From Diphasiastrum complanatum (lineage: Eukaryota > Streptophyta > Lycopodiopsida > Lycopodiales > Lycopodiaceae), in the NCBI GenBank assembly GCA_029204225.1, contig CM055102.1, forward strand, positions 8,815,456-8,879,455: a stretch of 64,000 nt of DNA. The letters are read 5' to 3'. The notes beneath the pieces are model-generated. The model did not search any database. It had not been told where the DNA came from and saw nothing but the letters and a program-made list of their open reading frames with translations. Positions 46,201-59,095 of the stretch are shown here, piece by piece. The translations under genes were made by a program, and so were the position numbers. The first letter of the stretch is position 1, and every line of letters starts with the position of its first letter.

Positions 46201-46748
46201 CATCCAATAAGATCCTGTGTAGCATGCTCGAGAAAACAGTTGAAGCTAGCAGATCAGATTCGAAACAAAAGTTGCATGCTGCACTGTGGGCATTCAGGAC
46301 AACATATAAAGGGAGCACTGATCAAACACCCTTCCAATTGGTATATGGTCAGGATGCTGTGATGTCAATAGAGTTTTTAGTTCCTTCATTAAGGATTGCC
46401 ACCGCGCAACGTCTTAACGAGTCCAAATCTCTACAACTATGTCTCGAAGCTCTGCATAAACTCTGTGAAACACGCTTACTAGTTGTGCATGCACTGGCAG
46501 CTGAAAAGAAAAGACGCAAAGCTTGGCATGATCGTAGATTACAAAAGAAGAATCTTCGTTCAGGAGATCTGGTCCTGATGTATAAAACCAAGGTGATCAA
46601 GGGGAAGTTGAAATTCATGGGCGAAGGTCCTTATAGGATCAAGGAAACTCTTAATCATGGGGCCATGAACTTAGAAAAGCTAGATGGGACGCCATTCGAT
46701 ACACCCATCAACGGTAGCCGGTTGCACAAGTACTGGCCACCACAGTGA
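43250..46748 (+). pseudogene. Ty3/gypsy (Tat-like) polyprotein: RT, RNase H, integrase
   Basis: Plus strand, one frame up to about 44,540 apart from a TAG at 43,757 and a TAA at 44,303. Segments: KDCFAWSYRDLKGIPPRVVQH, WVSPIVIVSKKNGKIRICVN, FLDGFSGYNQVKIAP, then after a frameshift KVMPFGLCNVPSTFQRVM. The catalytic Y-x-DD block is missing: AAFKDC runs into GPYSEHLSNLEKVLQKC. RNase H has FHVHTDASKYAVRAVL and NYSTIEREALAMIYAVKKF (then TGA). Integrase has zinc-binding H..H and CDVCQRARR, LDYIGPIHP, LVSDRGSHF and GQAESSNK (D, D, E). It ends at 46,748 with HKYWPPQ. Lineage from memory of the integrase and gag-pol style. Confidence 0.88.
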
Positions 46749-48900
46749 GACAGATCCAGATTGGGGGTGACACATTACAAAAAGCTAATCTACTCAACCA
46801 TCACCGCTAGATCTAAGGAGATCAAGCCAAATCAAGCTAAATCCATCAAGATTCAGCCATATCTGGCAAGATCAGGGAAATCCATCAGCATCCAAGGAGG
46901 ATCCACATCCTGATAGGATAAAAAAGGAAGCAGATCATCAGATTGACTGATGGATCTACTACCAAGAATCCATCAGAATTTCCAGAGCACTACCAACAGT
47001 CAGATCAAGCCTGGATGAAGCTGATTACCAGTTTACAAAAGTTAAAACTCAGAAAATTTCAAGATCTCATCAAAAAACACTCTAAAAGAGCACTTTTTTC
47101 ATGATTTTTTGAGATCCCCTGGGAGATAGCTCTTGAAAATTGGACAGTCATCAAAGGGCTATCTCCTACTCCTAAGATCATTTATGAGCATAGCTTTAAT
47201 ATCCTTCTCTAAAATTGCTCTTTTTAGCCATTTTGGAGCCCAAATCTCTGCTCCATATAGTCATTGTCTAGGCCATATTTTTTTGGTTGTACTTCATTGG
47301 TGTAATAGCCACTTTATGGCCTATTAATCACTAGTGAAATAGCCATATTTTTCTTCTTGCTAGAGTCGATAGAAAAAAATCTTCTTGTGCCTTCTATAGA
47401 TCATTATCAGGGTTTGAAACCCTCCTATAGCTTATTGGATATAGGAGTCATTCATTGTCTCCTATCAATCATTGATTTGGCAGGGCATTTCATTGTGATT
47501 CATCATCCTTCAAGCCTTCTGTAAATCACTGTGAAAGAGTTATTTTGTTGGCCTTTTCATTATTGTTTTAATAGCGAATATTTTATGAGAGTACGCCCAT
47601 CAAATAGCTATCTAATTCACTTGAGCATTTTGTGAACAAGGCTTGTCTATTAATTGTCAAGAGAGCCAAAAAATAAAGACCTTGTAGAAGCATAAAAACC
47701 TTTATTCTTGAGGTTTTTCTTCAAAGATTGTACATCATTGTCAAGAGGGAAATCACCCTGCCTGTAGATTACTGTTCTAGGTGCCCTACTAGTCTTTGTC
47801 TGTGAAAAATAAAAAATCATCTAAGTTAAGTCTAGGGGTTAGATAAACTTTTTTGTTACCATCTATGTATAAAAGATGATAATAGGGCCAATGTTGGCTT
47901 AGAAGGCAAAATAGCAAATCCACATGTAAAGCCATGATTTGGCCATAAGTAGGACCCGATGTAAACTCGAGCTAGTTAGGCTTATTACATTTGTGTAGTT
48001 GTGATGGGTGAGTGAGTCTTCGATCCTATGTGTTGGCATAGAATTTTGGGTCCAATCAAAAGAGAGATATGTACCAAATTGGCCCAATCAATTTGATGGC
48101 TCATATATCATCAAGCCAATCATATTTAGAGATAGAGAAAAAGGGGTCTAATCATATGGAAGCTCCCCTCACCTCGAGATCCTATTAGAAGGCTCATTTA
48201 GTTCATTATGTATTTTGAGTTTTTGAAAGTAATTGAGATTTCTACTTTTTTGAGTCATATTGGATTCTCTCTACTCGAGCCTTTGTTGTTGGTTTCTCTT
48301 TCTACCCGAGAGCAAAGACTTATCATACTTAGTTTTTTTCAAGTACCACTTCCACACATGTGGATGTACTTTCTTGATGATTTTATGCATGTAGTAATGT
48401 GCTCTTGCCTTAGAATTGAGAGATAGATCTGATTATCAATCTACACTTGATCTTTGTGCAATCAAAAGTCTTAGGAGATCATTATCACACATTAGGGCAC
48501 TCCCACACGTGTAAAATTCAAAATTGTCTGCCTGAGTAGCAAAAGTAATGATGGTTTGACAATCAATAAGAAACAACCCTCATATAGAATTCTTATCCAT
48601 TGTGGTCTGAAAATCATTAATGCACTAGAATTCTTTTGAAACGAACAACTTGCAGAGCATTTCAAAACCATGAAGTTGTTGGTCCTGAAGCTCTCTCATT
48701 CTCTGTAGGTAGCAGATTTTATAGTACGTATTGGCGCACTTATTGCCTTGTCCATCGCATTTTGAAAAACCAGTGGAACCTTGCAATAGGTGTTTAGACC
48801 TGCAAATTTGTAAGTATGTCAATTAGCAATTTCAGGTCTGGTCTACCTACACCCATTGGATGTGGCTTGTGCCTTTAGGTTACTATTATTTTAAGCCCTA
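46749..48900. other. Non-coding, probably LTR sequence
   Basis: Directly after the gypsy stop, AGATTGGGGGTGACAC (46,757-46,772) looks like a polypurine tract plus LTR start. Downstream, 48,170-48,530 resembles LTR sequence of the copia type (CACACGTGTAAAATTCAAAATTGTC, compare CACACATGTGAATTTAAGAAATTTTGTCA at 15,035-15,063). Ends not resolved. Confidence 0.4.
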
Positions 48901-49009
48901 TTTAGTAGCTATTTTCTACTTCATTCTAGGCCCAATAGTCATTGGAAAACCTGCTATCTTAAGTGTTGAACATATAACATTGTCTATTGACACCTTCTAA
49001 TCATGTCTT

Positions 49010-50002
49010 TGTTAGTTAGGTAGGATGTCTCATAATCCTATGTAAGCCATTCTGTAAAAACGTAGCCCTAGCCCTATTCAAGCCCTGTTAATGTCGTTTG
49101 TGAGTCATATGTGATTAATTGCAAGCCCTATCAACTAGTAAAGGCTTGAACGCCTTAAGGCTGGTGGTTTGTTGCATCCATTGGATATCCCTGATTAGAG
49201 ATGGGAAAGCATATCAACGGTTTTGTAGTTGGACTTCCAAAGACCCGATTCCAAAATGATTCTATTTGGGTTGTTGTGGACAGATTAACTAAGTTAGATG
49301 CATTCATGTTGAAATTCACAAGCTAGTTTGGACCAAACTTGGTCACATGCATTGTTATTGGCAAGATGGCCATATAAATGAATGCCACACGTGCCAAAAT
49401 AGCATAGGATGCTTTTCCAAAGTTTATTCTACATCGTACATTGTAAAGGCCTTTGAAATAAAGCCAAAGAGTGCTTAGATAGGGTAGAGATAAAATAGGA
49501 GCCAAAAATAGTATCTTTTACATTATTTTTGGATCTCGAGATTAAGGACCCTAATTAGGGTGGATCCAATGATTACTTAGGTTGGATACTAGGGTTAGGT
49601 TATGAGAAGTACAGAGATGTCCTAAAATGCTCAAATTCGATCTTGAAATGTATAAATATGTGATGGGATCTCCATCAATTAATGAGTAAGCAATTGGTTT
49701 TCAATCTACCAATGTTGTTGGCGATCTAGATGTTTGATAATTGCTATTTGTGTTGAGTAATTTATCTTTGTGAGATTGATTTGGAAGTTCAGGTGTTGTA
49801 ATCTCCTTGTGGCAGTTCGTACTTTCACACTTGTTAGGCAATTGCATAAATTTGAGCCTACAAGTGGAGTTCAAGCCAACGTGAAGCTAGGAAACACTAA
49901 ATTGGTTGGTGTTTTAGCTATAGGATCTCAGTTGGATCCATTCAAGGTGCTTCCCCTATAATTTCAAAGGTTTATTGGAGTCTATTTGCTACATTTTTAA
50001 CA
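49010..50002 (+). repeat. Candidate 5' LTR of a copia element
   Basis: Ends in TTTTTAACA immediately before the primer-binding site at 50,003. A matching TGTTAG start lies at 49,010, giving about 990 bp, but this start is a guess. The poly-A-signal-like and TATA-like words inside were not pinned down. Confidence 0.4.
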
Positions 50003-50014
50003 TGGTATCAGAGC
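50003..50014 (+). other. Retrotransposon primer-binding site
   Basis: TGGTATCAGAGC, complementary to the 3' end of plant initiator Met-tRNA, one base-step after the LTR end CA. Confidence 0.8.
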
Positions 50015-50811
50015 ATTGTTATGAAATGAGCCAAATTCTTGCAATTTGATTCACTAGCATCATAGATTTTGATCAACTCAAGGCATTGATTGATTCTTTA
50101 TGATAATCTATGATTAGTATCTCCATTATTGATCAAATAGAGTTATTGTAGGATCTAATTTAAAAATGTTTAGGCTTCTAAAACCAGGTTCTAACCATTT
50201 CTCATCTACAAGATCAAATTAGCAAGTTTCACTTGCATTCTCACACTTGATCCAGAGTGAGTTTTGGAATCAATCTCAAGGAGTAGCATTCAAGCATTGG
50301 AGAGATAGGACGATTGAAGGTCTTGGAGTTGATTTAGGTTCTTCTCAGGTGTGTGAGAGACCTCCTAAGAGTGATTTAGGTTCATCTCAAAGAATTTTGC
50401 AATTACTCATCATTGAGATCGTTTTTGGTCAAAATTGTCATCTTAGTAGCTTGTGCTTGGAAGGTAGAATGTTTTGACTCTTATATAAAGTATCAACCTG
50501 ATCTTATAAGAGTGATTTAGAGTGGAATTTATGTGCAATTATATCTCCTTTTCTCAGGTTAATTGGATCTTTATATGCCTTGTGAAGTTTAGATCAAGGA
50601 GGAGTCATTTTTTGATCATTTTTCTACATCAATCAAGCTAGTTTCATTTTTCATTTTTCAATAGAATTGGTTAAGCTCAAGATCCAATAGTATCTTGTTG
50701 ATAATTCATTTGTTGATCATTCTCAGTTCCCTAGATAGTGGGATAGCTAGTTTTTGCATCCTTTCTATTGTGTATCCACTCTTTTAGAATCAATCTCTTG
50801 TTTAGAGGAAT

Positions 50812-51690
50812 ATGGCATCAATGAATGCTTACCTTTTGGATTCTAGTGATAGATTGAAAAAATCAAACTATTCCATATGGAAATTAAGAATGGAATCTAT
50901 CCTTGTAATGCAAGATTTTATGGACATAGTAAGTGGTGAGGAGGATGAGCCCATCCACCCTCAAGAATCCACTAGATACAAGAAGAGGTGCAAACTAGCC
51001 CCCCATTGTATCAAAATGAATGTAGCCAATGGACTCCTAAAGGAAGTAGGAGAGTGTTCCTCAGCCCAAAAGGCTTGAAAATCCCTTCAAAAAGTGTATG
51101 AGTCAAAGATCACTACAAGGTTCCTTGCTTTGAACCATCAAATTTTTCAAAGCTACCAAAAGAAGGGAGAAAGTGCTTATTCATATGTTCTAAGGGTCAA
51201 GGAGTTAAACAAGGAGCTTTCCTTTATTGGAGAATCCATAAAGGAGGAAGAGCTTGTACAACTAATTTTGAATGGCCTTTGTGTAGATTTATTGAGCTTG
51301 GTGCAAGGATACTCTATAATGAGCAAGTGGCCATCACTTGAAGACCTCCAAGGAGTCCTCGTGGCCGAGGAGAATAGGAGCAACACTTCAATGCGAGGAT
51401 GGATAGGATTTCTATCCATGATGGAGATGATCAAGCACTCTTTATCAAGAGCAAAGGCAAAACCAAGGGCAAGGGAGCTACATTCAAGAAGAACCAAGCA
51501 AGGAATGAAGATCAAGATGGATCTTCAAGTTCAACTCCAAGCAAGACCAAGAAGGACAAGTCCAAGATCAAGTGCTACTATTGTAGCAAGATGGGGCACT
51601 ATGCCTCGGAATGCTTCAAGAAGAAAAAAGCACAAGGTGTTTGCTACTTTTCCTCTCTCGGTTTATCAATTTTCTACCAATGTTGAATGC
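50812..51690 (+). pseudogene. copia gag
   Basis: Starts with an ATG at 50,812: ASMNAYLLDSSDRLKKSNYSI and WKLRMESILVMQDF, the usual opening of copia gag. In-frame TGA at 51,076-51,078 (CSSAQKA stop KSLQKVYES), then LQKVYESKITTRFLALNH, SAYSYVLRVKELNKELSF and LILNGL. After a frameshift near 51,395 comes the CCHC zinc knuckle CYYCSKMGHYASEC (51,573-51,614). The rest of the element is missing after about 51,660. It uses the PBS at 50,003. Confidence 0.85.
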
Positions 51691-51699
51691 TCCACTCAA

Positions 51700-53690
51700 T
51701 GACAAACACCTGCTTAGAACCTAAACTTACCAATCAAGCAATCTATCACTTCTACTCAAACAACCGAAAGTATTACTATTCCTAACAGACCTTGATTCGT
51801 CAGCATTTTCACATAAAGTAGAACATGGCAAACATAATTCAACAACTTATTCTAAGCATTCAACATCATAAGTTTGGCCTGTCATCACCAGCAACTCAGA
51901 TAAGATCTACTCACTTATCACGCATCTTACAAATCCTCCATTCACAAACAACAGATTTATAATCTCAGATCTATAATCTCACACTTATGCAATAGATAAA
52001 CTCTTACTCTCACTTAAAATTCATCTTGATTAATAGCAGAATATCATGAATACTCAATACACAACTACATGCAACAAATAGTACACAGAATTGATAAGAA
52101 GTATTCTGGACATTCTCATTCCAATGACAATAGCTTCGTTACAAAGTCTATGCATCAAATGCACATTCACTCTACAGCTCCGCTCGTCACTAGTCTGATC
52201 ATCAACACATCAAATCGGCTATCTTTCTCTAGATTGCCCGATACCAATCCACTAACTGATCTCTAGATTGCTCGTTCTCTACACACTTCTCTTTCTCAAC
52301 TCCTCTATCATCAATTCAGTCTCATCAACTCACAAACTCTTCCCTCGAACCTTCGTGTTTTTCTATTTTCTATCTTCTCTCTCTTTTACTTGCCATTCAT
52401 TTTCTTGGTTGTCTCTTTCTTCAACTGATATCATTTTTTTTTAGCTCTCCACTCATTGAAATGGTATATGAAGTGTATGTAGTTGGAGTTCACTTTAATG
52501 TTTTATTTTCACATTTGCTTACTCCAGTTGGATAATCATGTGATCCATGGTCAATAGATATATTTCATGTTTTTGTAGCTTCTAGTTCAACATTTGTGTT
52601 TTGGCAGCTTCCGCAATATATGCAATTAGTGGTAGTTTGTTCATAATTTGCAACTTTTACTTTCACAATAAATATTGCAGCAAATCCTATTTTAAACATC
52701 CATGTAGGGACAATATGTTTTTAAGGCAACAAGAGTTATTGGCAACCCAAACACTCTAGTTGACTTCTAGCATGTTTTGAGTTTAATTTTTTTTAAGTTG
52801 ACCATGTGATTTGGCCTCTTGAGATCTGAAATCTTGTTGTTAGTGATTTGGCATTTTGGAAAAGCTTATTATGTCTTATTAGGCTCCTATCCCTAACTCG
52901 TTGGACCTTCTAGCTAGCTTTTAAAAGGTTCATCCCTGCTTAAGCTACATTCCACTGAGACCAGCTTGTTAATATCATAATTCTTATGGCGAATATCATC
53001 ATCGATCTTTCTATTTGTAGTGCTTTATGCTTTATGTTTTCTTTTGAGTGTAACTTTTGTGCTACACAACGGATGGACATATCTTTTTGCGCGTGTCTTT
53101 TTGGTCACGAAATGTTCGCACCCAAGGGATATGGGATAATGGGTGTCAAGAGAATGGTTAGTATCAAACAACGAGTAGATATGTTCTCTTAAAATGACAA
53201 CAAAGCCATACTATTTCTTTCAAACACTTTCAATTGTATTGAACAAACATTCTTCAACACCTCTTGATTAAGTGTTAGTTATTGGAAGGATTCTCTCCCT
53301 CTATATCTCTTGGGAAGCTTCTCATCGACTTTGAAACTGCCTATTCTTTAAGCAAATTCTTCTCACTTCTTGAAGGAGATCATGCTAGTGTTTTTGTCCA
53401 TAGTTTGCTAGTTCTGTTGACCAATAATTTGTGGCTTTCAATATAATTTTCCAATAGGAATGATTGTAGAAGTAAACTAATATTTTCCGAGAATGTTCTA
53501 ATATGAAATTAGCTTGTAGTTGTCCATTCCTAATGGTCCTAATTTTGCAAAGGTGGTTAAAAATCTTGGACATCCATTTTTCACATATTTCAAAGTGTTT
53601 TTGCTGTTTTGAGACATAGTAAAGCTCTTGAACAGCATCTTGGTATTGAAACACTATGATATGTCCGCATCATTGTCTCATATGCATCAA
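51700..53690. other. Non-coding, AT-rich
   Basis: No supported gene or repeat. CT-rich patches around 52,270-52,440. Confidence 0.45.
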
Positions 53691-53699
53691 ACACCTCAA

Positions 53700-53995
53700 A
53701 CTAAGTTGTGAATAATCATGCCAGAAACTCGGTTTTGTTTCAAACGATACACAAGTGATGCTCCAAGTAAGTGTCACCTATTTGATACCATGGTCACACC
53801 GACAGTCATGTATGCAACAAAGACTTGGTGTACGGATTACTATGCTTTCACATATGATTCGAGCGAAACCTTGTGTCCCTCACCAGATTGTACTTGCAGA
53901 GTTGCAGTTCCTCCATTACAGGTTGAGGCTATCAACCAGGAATTTCACCTCTCATGGTTTTCTCAAGTAGGAAGGCTGCTTGACTACTATTAGAA
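53700..53995 (+). pseudogene. LINE-type reverse transcriptase C-terminal fragment
   Basis: PSKCHLFDTMVTPTVMYATKTW in one frame, MIRAKPCVPHQIVLAELQ in the next, and PPLQVEAINQEFHL back in the first. Non-LTR reverse transcriptases of land plants carry LFD.LV.PT..YG.E.W followed by KP..P..I.LAE at this position. It may be the same family as 26,240-26,560. Confidence 0.65.
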
Positions 53996-54011
53996 TTATA
54001 AATGTAGATGA

Positions 54012-54430
54012 TGTAGAAGCCATAGGTTACTATGACCCAAAAGGTCGAGATCTATATAACCATGGTCATTTATATTCTAGGCCCAAGTTAGTATGAAACT
54101 AACTTGTACGGACTCGTGGGTCCACTAGGGGCCTATACATGTGAATTAAGTACCTAACTTGTTATTTGGGGTACTTAATAATTTTATGTAACTTATGGTA
54201 GCTAGATAGCCATTAGTTAAGTTATTGGACAACCAATAGTCATGAAGGTAGATAGCCATCTTGGACTACTTATATGTAGCCATTCATTTGTATGAGACAC
54301 ACTTTTGTTAAGCAATCTAATGTTCATATTGGTTGTCCACAAGTTTCTACAAGAGGGTCATCTAACGATCTCTCTCTTCTCTTTGAGAATACTTTGTGTT
54401 GATGAATAGTCTTGATTCTGGATCCCTACA
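54012..54430 (+). repeat. LTR (~420 bp)
   Basis: Begins TGTAGAAGCC and ends GGATCCCTACA, so the ends are the inverted TGTAG/CTACA. An alternative start is TGTAGATG at 54,003. It is followed at once by a primer-binding site. TTATATGTAGCC near 54,270 could be the TATA box. Confidence 0.65.
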
Positions 54431-54443
54431 TGGTATCAGAGCC
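54431..54443 (+). other. Retrotransposon primer-binding site
   Basis: TGGTATCAGAGCC directly after the LTR. No gag is recognisable downstream, so the element is a small or truncated one. Confidence 0.75.
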
Positions 54444-57400
54444 ATTTTTTGAAATTGATTGCTTGCTAGAGGGCACCCAATAGGCAGCCACATTTCTCCT
54501 CTTTTGGTTCATAAAAATCAGACTTTTTCTGATTTTTGTTGAGAGAGAACTGTTCGGCTCCTTGTTTTTTGTGCAAGAAATTACAGGGAAAAGCTTGGAA
54601 CCTCCACTCATTTGGGAGCCAGCAGTAGGGCGCCCATGCTCAACTAGTTTTCATGTGATTGAAATCAGATTACATGCTTCAAATTTTAGATTTTCTTCTT
54701 GGAGGAGGGCGCCCATCTGCCTTGAAGACAAATGTGTTTTTGACACACTTTTAGTGGCTGAAATTTTTCTGTTTTTAAGCCTAGAAGAAGGTCCTACCAT
54801 ATGCTCCATTAGCACATTGAGTGCACACCATTTTACTACAAAAGTTTTGGTTGTGGTTTTGGCTTCATTGGAAGCCTGCCGAGATTTGGGCTTGCAACAT
54901 TGCTGTCAGCAACCTACACGCAATTCACAGCCCCGGGCCCTGTTAAGTTAATTTATCAATCTGTAATAGGGATTTCGATACTAAATTCCTGTTAAAGGTA
55001 TCTCAAAATCAATAAAAAGCCTGAGTGCAGGTCATAAGACTGAGAGCAGGAGTTAGGAGTAATAGATCGTGGGAGAAGCGCTCACGTGGATAGCTACGTG
55101 TGATGATGAACGCGTCAGTCAGTCTGTTTGGATTTGGATCGAATTTAGCATATGCCCAGAATCGAAGTAAATGTGGGCAGTTGAGAACGCGTGGAGACAT
55201 CCTCTTAAGATCGAAGTAGCCCTAGCCAAAATCGAACTGGTTCCTTGCCTCTAATTTTGATATTGCCTTTAATACAAAGGCTAACCTTCAAACATATAGG
55301 TCATGTCTTATAGACATAAGTATTGCCTTTAGACCAAACCTTTAGAAATTGAACATGTGTCATAAGGCCTCAAGACATCATATGCCTTATTATGGGCTAT
55401 CCTTAACAACATCAATTTGTTACAGAAGGTCGAAGAGCCACACTCATTCTATTCTAATCTTTAGATAGAGATCGAATGTGCCACACTTACATACTTCGAT
55501 GATAGCCTTCCACAAACAAACTATGTCTTACAATCTTAAGGATAAATGAGTGTCTTGGAAGCACAGATGTCGGGTCTCGTTTGCTGAGAATTCAGTTGTA
55601 GAATTGGGAATTCCCACTTGGTACTGCAAGTCAAAATAGGTGAGATGCCTTGTAAAATCGATCCAAGACTACAACTAGCTAACACTTTAGATGTAAGTCG
55701 AAAAGCTGGGAGTTTAAATGCGTGAAGCTCAAGTGTTGCTGAAGTGACCTTTGGCTTTAAGTCAAACATGCATTGACAATCGAGTTGAAACAAGCCTCTG
55801 AACCTCGATCTCCAATATATCCAAGGTTGACAATCCATAGTACTTTAAGAATCTAATCCAACAGGATCAAAATGCCTTAAGTTTACTTCAGCTTTGTTTC
55901 CAGATGTCAAGCTGGCTTATAACAACAATATAATTGTGATACTCATTATAAACTTCATAATCAAATTGACGTATAGGTATCATCATAAAAATCTCGATAA
56001 AATGGATAAAATGACATAGCAGAGCAATGACACTCACGTCTATTGTCATTCAAGCGTGGTTGCCACCGCCACTGGCATATTCTACAGTGCAGCGTTTTCA
56101 TTTTTCTGTTGTTATAGTACTCCAATGCCAATGCGGTACTGTGCTCATCGCCTTTTTGCTAGTACTGCTCTCTGCAGAATAGTAGTTTTATCATATTATC
56201 GTTTAGATCTCTCAAAGTTCTCTTCATGTTCCAATCTGCATACGAAAGTAGACTCTTAGATGCTAGTTAACTATTAGTGCTGAAATCCTTCAGTGTGCTT
56301 AATCTTTCTTAAAATATCCTGAAGGCTCTCAGCACATTGTTTCTCAAAAGCATGAGTTTTCGGCCTTCAGAGTTCACATATGTAAGTGCACGCAAATCAG
56401 AAAATTGATGTGAAAGTGCCACATAGTGATCAGTGCCAAATGTCAAGAGTGGTACCTTCAGTGTGGCGAATGACGAGGGAATAATTCCAATTGAATATCC
56501 CCGGATGGTCAGAAAGAAGGTAGTGCGCGGATTAGAACCAATTCATGCAACTCATCTAACCTTCCTACATACAAGAAGAAGTGGAATAATAAACTGCTGC
56601 TATAGAAGCTAGCTTGAAAATAGATCCAAGATAAGAGGAGGATATAAGAGGATAGCGAGAGCATCCGCTCGAATTTGAGCCGTGTAGCTCTTTGTGATAT
56701 CAAAAGGCCCTAACATGGTGATGATGTATTCTAAGTGTTAGTCTACATTATCATATGTGGAATGAGTATGTGCCACTATACCTTTTCAAGAGACTAGAAA
56801 TTGTCTGTATGAAGTTAACAAATCATATGGTGTATCTTTGATGGGTAATTTGAAGCAGCTAGATAATTAATATATGTACTAGTACATTACCACTCGGTAA
56901 GATTAGTTTCAATTGCCGTGATTGTTCGTTGACTTTTATGCTATGAACGTTCAGATTACAATCATCCTTATCATTTGATAGTCCATGCATATCAACACTG
57001 ATGTCATGATCATGCTGCTAACTTTCCTTTATAACTACGTATACAAATAACGTAGAATATATATCGCTTGTGCATTTTGATAGAATATGCGTATGATAAT
57101 TGGCATTTAAAATTTTTGGGTTGCACGATGATTTTGGATACCATGTTTGTAATAAGAGCGGTATAGTCAGTACTTCGCTTGGTGTTCCTAACGATAGTGT
57201 TACTAGACTAGCCTACAGTAGCTGAAATACATGAAATCAAAACATTTTTATGTTTAGTTTCTTGTGTCAAAATGCATGTTTTTGAAAATAGAGCAAATTT
57301 TAGTATGTTTCAATTTTCTGTTATTTTATTTTAAATTTCATTACAAAAAGTGATTTACAAAACCAAGTCCTTTCCAAAGTTCAAAAATTTTGAAAATGTG

Positions 57401-57466
57401 CAAAATCACCTTTTTTTTTGTCGTTTTTCAAACATGCTTTGTATGTGCGCAAGGTGTTTTTGAAAA
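54444..57466. other. Non-coding
   Basis: No supported gene. The first ~500 bp would be the leader of the preceding LTR element. An AT-rich stretch with runs of T and A lies at 57,230-57,420. Confidence 0.4.
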
Positions 57467-57880
57467 TGCTTTCACCGTTAGGCAGCACATTGCCTCAGTA
57501 ACGCCCCCACCAAATCTAGTCGATAGCCCTTATAGCTAAACGATCGGCAACATACCCCCCAATCGTGGATGCACCTGTGCTTTCACCGTTAGGCAGCACA
57601 TTGCCTCAGTAACGCCCCCACCAAATTTGGTCGATAGCCCTTATAGCTAAATGAACGGCAGCTATCCTTGAATATACCACCCCCGTGGACACACCCGTGC
57701 TTTCACCGTTAGGCAGCACATTGCCTCAGTAACGCCCCCACCAAATCTAGTCGATAGCCCTTATAGCTAAACGATCAGCAGCATACCACCCCAATCGTGG
57801 ATGCACCCGTGCTTTCACCATTATTTGGTCGATAGCCCTTATAGCTAAACGAACGGTGGCTATTGTGAATATGTCACCCC
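57467..57880. repeat. Tandem repeat, four units of ~111-120 bp
   Basis: TGCTTTCACCGTTAGGCAGC begins at 57,467, 57,578 and 57,698, and a shortened unit at 57,810. Units hold CAGTAACGCCCCCACCAAA, GTCGATAGCCCTTATAGC and TGGATGCACC. The fourth unit has lost the middle third. They lie in the interior of the minus-oriented family-X element. Confidence 0.93.
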
Positions 57881-58158
57881 GCATCGCACAAGGCACAAAC
57901 CGTGCTTACACCAACCTAATGGCAGCACATTGCCTCATCTGTCCAACGTGCAGACGGCGCTAGGCCCGAACCGCGGAAACTGACCGTGTTTACACCTCAA
58001 GGGCAGCACCTTGACTCATCAAGCCCCCGTTCTGCCGACCACCCCAACCGTGGACGCACCCATGCTTACACTATGGGAAAAACCTTGCACAACAGTTGTC
58101 TTGATGAACCCCAAACAGTGGCCATTTCCGTGAGACCCGCATAGCTGGCCGGCCAGTC

Positions 58159-58171
58159 GACTCTGATACCA
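58159..58171 (-). other. Primer-binding site of the minus-oriented family-X element
   Basis: On the minus strand TGGTATCAGAGTC, two bases after the LTR end TACA. One base differs from the other primer-binding sites of the window. Confidence 0.65.
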
Positions 58172-58173
58172 CA

Positions 58174-58796
58174 TGTAGCACAGAAATCCCAAAGGGAGCC
58201 GGGAACCACGACTTTAGCTTCCCAGCCTTCAACTCTTGCCGTCCAAACCCACTTGACATACAAGCAGCCAACTTGCCAACAACGATCAGACTTAACCAAC
58301 TGAAAGTTCAGAAACCAACATTGAGATCCAACCTGGCGCCATGCCAGGTCGGGGGTCCCGATGTGGGTGACTTCTCTCCAAGCAAGCCGCCCGACATACA
58401 TCAAACTTAACCGACTCGAAGCTTCATTACAAACGAATAACATCCATTCCAAGCAAGCGGTCTGACTTACATCAGACTTAACCAGCTGAAAGCTTCGTCA
58501 CGAGCGCTGGAAGCCAACCTGGCGCCACGCCAGACTGGACAGCCATAAACAAGTAACTTCCACCCAAGCAAGCCATCCAACTCAGCCGACAGGTTAGAGC
58601 CCGTTCCCAAGAGCTTAACCCATTCACGTTCATGCAAGGAACACTCAGAACCACAAGCCGCGACAAATATTTAGACAACCAGTTCTTGGACCGAATGATC
58701 CTGACAGCATACCGCTGGCACCACGGACTGAATGTTCCAGACTGCATACCGCTGGCGTCCCGAGATACGACCCCTTGTAAAGGTAGCTTTACAACA
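58174..58796 (-). repeat. Family-X LTR, internally deleted (623 bp)
   Basis: Plus strand TGTAGCACAG...CTTTACAACA. It aligns in inverse orientation with 60,913-61,949 except that about 415 bp in the middle are absent; the remaining parts look about 90% alike by eye. Two long open frames here arise from the LTR, not a gene. Confidence 0.8.
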
Positions 58797-58984
58797 CTAA
58801 GTAGTGTTGGCCAATACTTTGCCACATCTCAAAGAATTGCCCAATAAATCCATGCTTATTTCGAAGAGCACTTAGGTGGCACAATGAATTATGTAGCATA
58901 GACGTGTGACGAGAAACTCTATAAATTTGTAAGGTCTCTTTGAGTTGCTCTTTTTGGAATATTCCCCTAAATTCCCTCAAAAAG

Positions 58985-59095
58985 TGTCTTACGGGGGTGG
59001 TATATTCAAGGATAGCTGCCGATCGTTTAGCTATAAGGGCTATCGACCAAAAAGTGGTGGGGCGTGACTGAGGCAATGTGCTGCTTCATGGCGAA
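58985..59095. repeat. Inverted partial copy of the 57.5-kb tandem unit
   Basis: GATAGCTGCCGATCGTTTAGC, GGGCTATCGACC and GACTGAGGCAATGTGCTGC are the reverse complement of the 57,467-57,880 units. This marks the interior of a second family-X element in plus orientation. Confidence 0.85.

Noticed and set aside
50003-50014. tRNA gene at the primer-binding sites
   Set aside because: Only the 12-13 bases complementary to the tRNA 3' end are present, without the rest of a cloverleaf.
57467-57880. CRISPR-like array
   Set aside because: Units are adjacent and nearly identical over their full length, with no unique spacers, in a plant nuclear region.
58066-58452. Conserved-looking protein present at 58.1-58.4 kb (minus) and 61.7-62.0 kb (plus)
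   Set aside because: Both are the LTR of family X in inverse orientation. The shared reading frame comes from the repeat, not from a gene.
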